From contig JAEZRE010000019.1 of the NCBI GenBank assembly GCA_023412915.1, positions 78,089 to 142,088 on the forward strand: a DNA stretch of 64,000 nucleotides, read 5' to 3'. The notes below the pieces were generated by a model. That model had not been told where the DNA came from. It searched no databases and was given only the letters and a program-made list of their open reading frames with translations. This DNA comes from Bacillota bacterium (lineage in GTDB: Bacteria > Bacillota > Clostridia > Acetivibrionales > DTU013). Positions 59,236 to 64,000 of the stretch are shown in pieces. The position numbers were made by a program, and so were the translations under genes. Every line of letters starts with the position of its first letter. Positions within the stretch are counted from its first letter, which is position 1.

Positions 59236-60789
59236 GTGCGGAAATCTTTCGTCAGAGGCGCATTCATCCTGATGGCGGCCGGCCTGGTCGCCAGACTGAT
59301 CGGATTTGCATACAGAATATTCCTTTCAAACCTTATCGGCGCCGAAGGTATGGGGTTATACGAACTCATCGTACCCGTCTATACCGCAGTTGTATTGACG
59401 ATTACGGCAGGCATGACCATTGCCGTTTCTAAAATGGTCGCCGAACAAAATGCACGCAACAATCAAGCCAATTCCGGCAGGATAACCGTTTGTGCGTTGG
59501 CGTTGGTGGTTGCTGCAGGTATTGCGGTGTCGCTGTTTATTTATATCAATGCCGATACGATGAGCCTGAGGGTACTGGGCGACGAAAGGACGCACAATGC
59601 GCTCCTGGTTTTAGTGCCATGCCTTCCGGCAGTTGTGGCGGCATCTGCCCTCAAGGGCTACTTTTACGGCATACAGCAGGTAGTTCCCACCGCGGTGTCT
59701 CAAATCGCCGAGCAGGCGGTAAAAATAGGCGTCCTTTTGCTTTTTGCCGCGGCGATAAGCGGGAAAGGAGCGGAGTTCGCCTGTACGGTGGCCACGCTCG
59801 CAGCCGCTTTGGGCGAGGTTGCCAACCTTCTGATCCTCCTGGCTGTCTTCTCATTCAAACAAAAACCTTCTATTAAAGTACGGCGTCCCGGAAAGCCCAT
59901 GCGTAGACGGAGCATCGTCACAGAGCTGCTGAAGGCTTCTGTACCGGTCTCGGCAAACCGGCTGGTTATCTCCTCGTTGTCCGCGGTCGAATTCATAATG
60001 ATCCCATCCATGCTCGTACTCGGCGGAATGGACGACAAAAGCAGCATGGAGCTGTTCGGGCGGCTTACGGGTATGGCGCTGCCGCTGATAATGTTCCCTT
60101 CGCTCGTGACAAATTCACTTGCGACTACGCTCGTGCCTGCGATATCGGAGTCGATATCGCTGAAAAGATTCCGGACCGTCAACTACCAGATATCCAAGTC
60201 GATACAGGTCACGTTCCTGCTCGGGATAATGTTTACCGCTTTGTTTCTGAGCTTCCCCGACGAGATCGGAGCGTTGGTCTACCGGCGGGAGAAAATAGGG
60301 GACCTTTTGTTCATGCTGGCGTTCGCATGCATTTTTATCTATTTGCAGCAAATGCTGACGGGTGTTATGAACGGGCTCGGAAAGCAGGGAACTCTGCTCG
60401 TGAATACTATTGTCGGCTCTGTGATAAGAATTGCCGTTGCTTATTTCTTTATACCGGTATTAGGCATCAGGAGCTACATATTCGGTTTGACAGCAAGCCT
60501 CATACTCACTGAAACGCTGAATCTGATTGCGATAAACAGGATAACCGGCCTTATATTCGACCTGAGGGAGTGGCTGATAAAGCCCGGGCTTGTGGGTGCG
60601 GCAATGGTTCTGCTCGGAAATTTAATTAAAAGGTTTTCCGGTGCTTTGCATGCCGAAGGCACTGCGACTACCTTTCTGACACTGCTGGTTTTCGGGCTTG
60701 CAGCATTGGTGCTGATGCTGGTGACAGGCATACTAAGGCCAAAGGAGCTGTGGGAATTAGCAGGCATGAAAAAGGAAGAAAAAGCTTGA
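59236..60789 (+). CDS. SpoVB-like MATE/MOP flippase
   Basis: A 517-residue protein with about 14 membrane helices. AGLVARLIGFAYRIFLSNLIGAEGMGLYEL is the standard opening of SpoVB/YtgP proteins. It belongs to the multidrug/oligosaccharidyl-lipid/polysaccharide family and may transport a lipid-linked precursor, as in spore cortex or wall formation. GTG start. Confidence 0.9.
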   Translation: MRKSFVRGAFILMAAGLVARLIGFAYRIFLSNLIGAEGMGLYELIVPVYTAVVLTITAGMTIAVSKMVAEQNARNNQANSGRITVCALALVVAAGIAVSLFIYINADTMSLRVLGDERTHNALLVLVPCLPAVVAASALKGYFYGIQQVVPTAVSQIAEQAVKIGVLLLFAAAISGKGAEFACTVATLAAALGEVANLLILLAVFSFKQKPSIKVRRPGKPMRRRSIVTELLKASVPVSANRLVISSLSAVEFIMIPSMLVLGGMDDKSSMELFGRLTGMALPLIMFPSLVTNSLATTLVPAISESISLKRFRTVNYQISKSIQVTFLLGIMFTALFLSFPDEIGALVYRREKIGDLLFMLAFACIFIYLQQMLTGVMNGLGKQGTLLVNTIVGSVIRIAVAYFFIPVLGIRSYIFGLTASLILTETLNLIAINRITGLIFDLREWLIKPGLVGAAMVLLGNLIKRFSGALHAEGTATTFLTLLVFGLAALVLMLVTGILRPKELWELAGMKKEEKA

Positions 60790-60843
60790 AACATTAAGAT
60801 CTAGCCAGATAATTTGTGTAGAAGAGATTTTTCTGATTTTGAA

Positions 60844-60923
60844 GGTCAAAGAAAGTCAAAATCTAATTTTGCTTATTGATGTACGGTGGCTCTATAATTA
60901 AATCAAGGTCAAGGAAAGTCAAA
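60844..60923 (+). promoter_or_regulatory. hsp20 promoter between two CtsR operators
   Basis: GGTCAAA-GAA-AGTCAAA (60844-60860) matches the CtsR heptad repeat exactly; GGTCAAG-GAA-AGTCAAA (60907-60923) has one change. Between them lie TTGCTT (60869-60874), 18 bases and TATAAT (60893-60898). Confidence 0.9.
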
Positions 60924-61034
60924 GGCAACGAACTGCGGCAACTAATTTAAGACCATAAAGAAAATGTTTCAAATTTTATGTTGCCGGTGACGAACCGTAA
61001 TACTAAATAAATATAATATAAAGAGGTGTTGTTT

Positions 61035-61472
61035 ATGTTCGGATTAGTACCATTCAACAGAAGGACGAATGATTTGACAGTTAAAAATGATGTGTTTGAT
61101 CTTTTTGAGGATTTCTTCAATGAACCGTTCGGGTTTGTTGCTTCAGCGCATCCGATCAAGGCCGACGTTCGCGAGACCGAAAGGGAATACATCGTCGAGG
61201 CCGATATGCCGGGCGTGAGGAAGGAAGACATCAAGCTTGAGCTCTATGACGGGATACTCACTATCGGCGTCGAGCACAATGAGCAGACTGACGAGAAAAG
61301 AGAAAACTACATCAGGAAGGAAAGAAGGTACGGTTCCTACAGCAGAAGCTTCCAGGTAGACGGAGTCAAACAGGAGGATGTCACCGCGAAGTACAATGAC
61401 GGAGTGCTTACAGTGAATCTACCCAAATCCGCAGATGGAAAACCGAAGACACACAGGATAGATATCAACTAA
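61035..61472 (+). CDS. hsp20: Small heat-shock protein Hsp20
   Basis: A 145-residue protein from ATG 61035 with AGAGGTG site (frame open to GTG 61026). The alpha-crystallin domain runs from REYIVEADMPGVRKEDIKLEL to GVLTVNLPK. It holds unfolding proteins in an ATP-independent way. Two CtsR boxes upstream indicate heat/protein-stress control. Confidence 0.95.
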   Translation: MFGLVPFNRRTNDLTVKNDVFDLFEDFFNEPFGFVASAHPIKADVRETEREYIVEADMPGVRKEDIKLELYDGILTIGVEHNEQTDEKRENYIRKERRYGSYSRSFQVDGVKQEDVTAKYNDGVLTVNLPKSADGKPKTHRIDIN

Positions 61473-61507
61473 CACCAGATACATTCGATGTTCATATACC
61501 CCTCGAC

Positions 61508-61590
61508 AAATCGCAGCCGTATGGCGCGGCTGTGATTTTAAATAACCGGCGTACCGGATTTTAAATCCCGATGCGCCGGTTTTTATTTTT
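61508..61590 (+). terminator. Two hairpins ending the hsp20 transcript
   Basis: AAATCGCAGCCG/CGGCTGTGATTT (61508-61538) and AACCGGCG/CGCCGGTT (61544-61581) followed by a T-rich tail. Confidence 0.75.
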
Positions 61591-61595
61591 TCTGG

Positions 61596-61648
61596 TATAA
61601 TGTAAAGGGACACACCTTCAGATACCTTTAAAAGGTATGTCCCTTTTT
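61596..61648 (+). promoter_or_regulatory. -10-like box followed at once by a terminator-like hairpin
   Basis: TATAAT (61596-61601), then AAAGGGACA/TGTCCCTTT (61604-61646) with five T. It could be an attenuator of the following glycosyltransferase gene or a short dispersed palindrome. Confidence 0.4.
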
Positions 61649-61705
61649 GACGCTAAAGCAAAATGGACTTGTTAAGGCAACATAGATTAGGAGGCGATTT
61701 CCTTG

Positions 61706-62821
61706 ATGAACGTATTGTACCTGCTGAACCATGCGGGTAAGGCGGGAACGGAACGATACGTACAAACGCTTATTGAGCAGCTGAACGGGAAAAAGATCAA
61801 CGCATATTTTGCATACAACGAAGAAGGCTTACTTGTAGAAAGGCTCAAGGAATTGGGTATCCCGACGTACAGGATTGAAATGAACAGCCCATTCGATTTC
61901 AAAGCGGCGGCTAATCTCGCTGTACTTTGCAGGGAGCTTAATATCGATCTGGTGCATACGCATTACCTCAGGGAAAATTATGTCGCAATGCTGGCGCGGC
62001 TGCGCGGTTCTCCGGCAAAGGTCGCATATACAAATCATTTCATACTCAGGAACAATTTTATCACAAGGATGTCCAATCGTCTGATGAATCCTTTGGAGTC
62101 GGGTATAATAGCTGTCTGCAACAGGGGCAGGGAAATGATGATCTCGAACGGCGTCAACGCTTCGAAGATCAAGGTGCTTTTTAACGCGGTGGATCCCGTA
62201 TACTGGGGAAAACCGGAAAAGTCCACGATCCGCGAGGAATTCGGCATAAGCGACGACACCTTTGTTATACTGTGCGCCTCCAGGTTTGCACACGACAAGG
62301 GGCACAGATATCTCGTCAGGACCATCAACAAGCTTAGAAGCATGACGGATAAGAAAATAAAATGCATCCTGGCAGGCGACGGCCCGCTGCTTGATGAAAT
62401 AAAGCAGATGACCGAGGAACTGGGGCTTTCGAAAGACATTCTTTTTGCCGGTTTTCGTCAGGACATAAAAAATCTATTTGTAGGAAGCGACCTATATTTC
62501 AATTCATCCGAGCATGAAGCCTCGAGCTTTCTGATACTGGAAGCCCTCGCAAGCGGCCTTCCCGTGGTGGCGACCGACATGGGCGGCAATGACGACATTA
62601 TAAATGATGAAACAGGCTGCGGAGTCCTCGTCGAATATGACGACGCCGAAGGCACCGCATGGGAAATCAAACATATCATGGATACTCCCGGATTGCTGGA
62701 AGAGCTGAGAAGCAATGCCCTGAAAGCCGTCGAGGAGAAATTCAATCTTGTAAAAATGGCCGATCAAACTTATAATTTTTATGAAGAGTTCATCGGACAA
62801 GCTTCGGAAAATGCCTTATAA
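61706..62821 (+). CDS. Family 4 glycosyltransferase
   Basis: A 371-residue GT-B enzyme: NHAGKAGTERYVQTL donor-side loop, HTHYLREN, then ASRFAHDKGHRYLV and the EX7E-like SSEHEASSFLILEALASGLPVV. An AGGAGG site precedes the tandem TTG-ATG; ATG is taken. Probably acts in surface polysaccharide assembly with the downstream membrane proteins. Confidence 0.9.
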   Translation: MNVLYLLNHAGKAGTERYVQTLIEQLNGKKINAYFAYNEEGLLVERLKELGIPTYRIEMNSPFDFKAAANLAVLCRELNIDLVHTHYLRENYVAMLARLRGSPAKVAYTNHFILRNNFITRMSNRLMNPLESGIIAVCNRGREMMISNGVNASKIKVLFNAVDPVYWGKPEKSTIREEFGISDDTFVILCASRFAHDKGHRYLVRTINKLRSMTDKKIKCILAGDGPLLDEIKQMTEELGLSKDILFAGFRQDIKNLFVGSDLYFNSSEHEASSFLILEALASGLPVVATDMGGNDDIINDETGCGVLVEYDDAEGTAWEIKHIMDTPGLLEELRSNALKAVEEKFNLVKMADQTYNFYEEFIGQASENAL

Positions 62822-62851
62822 GCAACCATTATCGTAAAGGAGAGTAATGTA

Positions 62852-63349
62852 ATGTTATTGGACAAAAAGGGAAAATTATTCGGAAAAATCAGCATCGTGG
62901 ATGTACTGGTTATCCTGATCATAATAGCGGTGGCATGCGGTTTGTATTACAAATTCGGGAAGTCGGGCACAGTCACGCCTTTTACGCCGACACAGACCGT
63001 ACAGATGACGTTGAGCCTCGAATCGGTGAATGATTATGTGGCAAATAGTATCAAGGTGGGAGACGTCGTACAGGACAGGGTACAGAATATAGTACTGGGC
63101 AAGGTGACGGATGTAAAAGTAGGCAAGGACAAGAGCTACTTCCTCAACAGCAACGGATTGGTCATACAGGGCTCAAAAGAGGGTTACAATTCGCTTGTTG
63201 TAACATTTGAAGGGCAAGGCGTCTACTCGTCGAAGGGCGTTACTTTCAGCAATATCGAGTATTACATCAACAAAAACGCTACCGAGTGGAGAATAGGCAA
63301 TACGTTCAGTTATGCCAAGATCTCCGGAATTAAAGAGATAAAGGGGTAG
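62852..63349 (+). CDS. DUF4330-family protein
   Basis: A 165-residue protein with an N-terminal membrane anchor (GKISIVDVLVILIIIAVACG) and an extracytoplasmic beta domain ending EWRIGNTFSYAKISGI. DUF4330 proteins are common in polysaccharide clusters of Firmicutes; function unknown. AAAGGAG site; next gene begins five bases after the stop. Confidence 0.82.
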   Translation: MLLDKKGKLFGKISIVDVLVILIIIAVACGLYYKFGKSGTVTPFTPTQTVQMTLSLESVNDYVANSIKVGDVVQDRVQNIVLGKVTDVKVGKDKSYFLNSNGLVIQGSKEGYNSLVVTFEGQGVYSSKGVTFSNIEYYINKNATEWRIGNTFSYAKISGIKEIKG

Positions 63350-63353
63350 ACCG

Positions 63354-64000
63354 TTGCTAAAGGAAAGCTTGGTTTATAAATTTCTATATATTATATATGC
63401 GTTTTTTTCAAAAGCCTGGCAGGAAAGCTTGATTGCAATGGCTTTGAGGAAATGCGGGGCCTTTTTGGGCAGACTGTTTTCAAACAGTGCCATAATTGAT
63501 TTTTCAGCCCGTGAAGGCGTCGTGAATAAGGCCTATGAGGGAAGCATCCTGTATAAGGCGGTCGACGGACTTCTAGATCTGCCGCAGAGGGTGTTCCGTC
63601 CCCTGTACCTGAAGGCGGAGGACGCTTTCGAACAAAGCGTCGCATTCCGGTTGTTGAAGTATATCTTCGGCAAGCTGCATCTGCTGACGGCGGTTTTCCT
63701 GTTTGTCGCATTAGTAGCGCCGTATGACTACTGGAACAACATGTACAGCACGCTGGCTATAACGGCGCTGCTGCTTTTATACTTTCTGAAGACCATTGCC
63801 GAGGGGCGTACAGGTTTTCAGACTGCAGCCTTCAATGTATTTCTGGTGCTGTTTATAATCTGCGTGCTCATGGGCCAGGTATTTTCCATCATGCCGGGCG
63901 CCAGTCTGAGGTTCCTCGGATATTACCTTACCGGATTCATGATGGTGCTGCTTCTCGTGGTGACTTTGAGGACAAAAAAGGAAATATCCGAATTGCTGGC
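63354..64000 (+). CDS. O-antigen ligase/polymerase-like membrane protein, N-terminal part
   Basis: The frame from TTG 63354 runs off the window (215 codons seen). It starts LLKESLVYKFLYIIYAFFSK and has repeated membrane helices from about residue 100 on (LTAVFLFVALVAPYD, LAITALLLLYFLKT, FNVFLVLFIICVLMG). Its place after a glycosyltransferase and DUF4330 gene fits a Wzy/WaaL-type enzyme. No ligase motif is reached yet. Confidence 0.7.
   Translation, partial: MLKESLVYKFLYIIYAFFSKAWQESLIAMALRKCGAFLGRLFSNSAIIDFSAREGVVNKAYEGSILYKAVDGLLDLPQRVFRPLYLKAEDAFEQSVAFRLLKYIFGKLHLLTAVFLFVALVAPYDYWNNMYSTLAITALLLLYFLKTIAEGRTGFQTAAFNVFLVLFIICVLMGQVFSIMPGASLRFLGYYLTGFMMVLLLVVTLRTKKEISELL

Overview
The window looks like a chromosome segment from a spore-forming, anaerobic member of the class Clostridia (Firmicutes). 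Supporting signs are strong AGGAGG-type ribosome sites, frequent GTG/TTG starts, a GGGtGRT Fe-S protein pair, a SpoVB-type flippase, FloA/NfeD, MrfA/MrfB, a CtsR-type operator before hsp20, and a GH9 cellulase-family enzyme. No rRNA or species-specific marker is present, so the genus is not determined.

Region 1 (1-19340) is one end of a Mu-like transposable prophage; the other end lies left of the window. Read from the right, its order follows phage Mu: end, repressor (LexA-like, + strand), operators, early HTH regulator, MuA transposase, MuB ATPase, HTH proteins, Gam, GemA, small early genes (guanylate-kinase-like, XRE, radical SAM), Mor activator, DUF2730-like, Gp26-like, Gp27/small terminase, a NusG paralogue, large terminase, portal, MuF head protein, scaffold, and the first codons of the major capsid gene. 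The head module is of the SPP1/Firmicutes type grafted on a Mu-type replication module. Two additions stand out: a phage NusG paralogue followed by a structured 430-base leader and terminator before the head operon, and a MuF protein with a C-terminal DUF6883 domain followed by an overlapping DUF4926-like small gene (toxin/immunity layout). The prophage is inserted inside a host DUF4130 (TIGR03915-type) DNA-repair gene, whose C-terminal 67 codons resume at 19341.

Region 2 (19341-33562) is host sequence: CorA, an acidic small protein, a Nudix-GNAT fusion, tRNA-Met and tRNA-Glu, a membrane-anchored serine hydrolase, a cluster joining a Spo0B/AgrC-type kinase and a LytTR regulator around NfeD and FloA, then a YesM/YesN-like pair whose regulator lacks its AraC DNA-binding domain, and an orphan sugar-binding lipoprotein.

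Region 3 (33563-49500) holds glgB, acetyltransferases, a subclass B1 metallo-beta-lactamase lipoprotein, small membrane proteins, a signal-less GH9 enzyme, the GGGtGRT pair behind a 16-bp palindrome, a degenerate GGDEF protein, ManA, a flavodoxin/TetR operon with two clear operators, and two membrane proteins of unknown function.

Region 4 (49501-64000) holds tRNA-Arg, a MerR-flavodoxin-aldo/keto reductase operon with a 19-bp-spacer promoter, a divergent Met-rich repeat protein and two-domain multicopper oxidase, a PilZ protein, a probable structured ncRNA of about 206 nt, dusB, mrfA-mrfB, a SpoVB-like flippase, hsp20 under two CtsR boxes, a glycosyltransferase, a DUF4330 protein and the start of an O-antigen-ligase-like membrane protein.

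All domain names come from reading the sequences by eye; no search was run.
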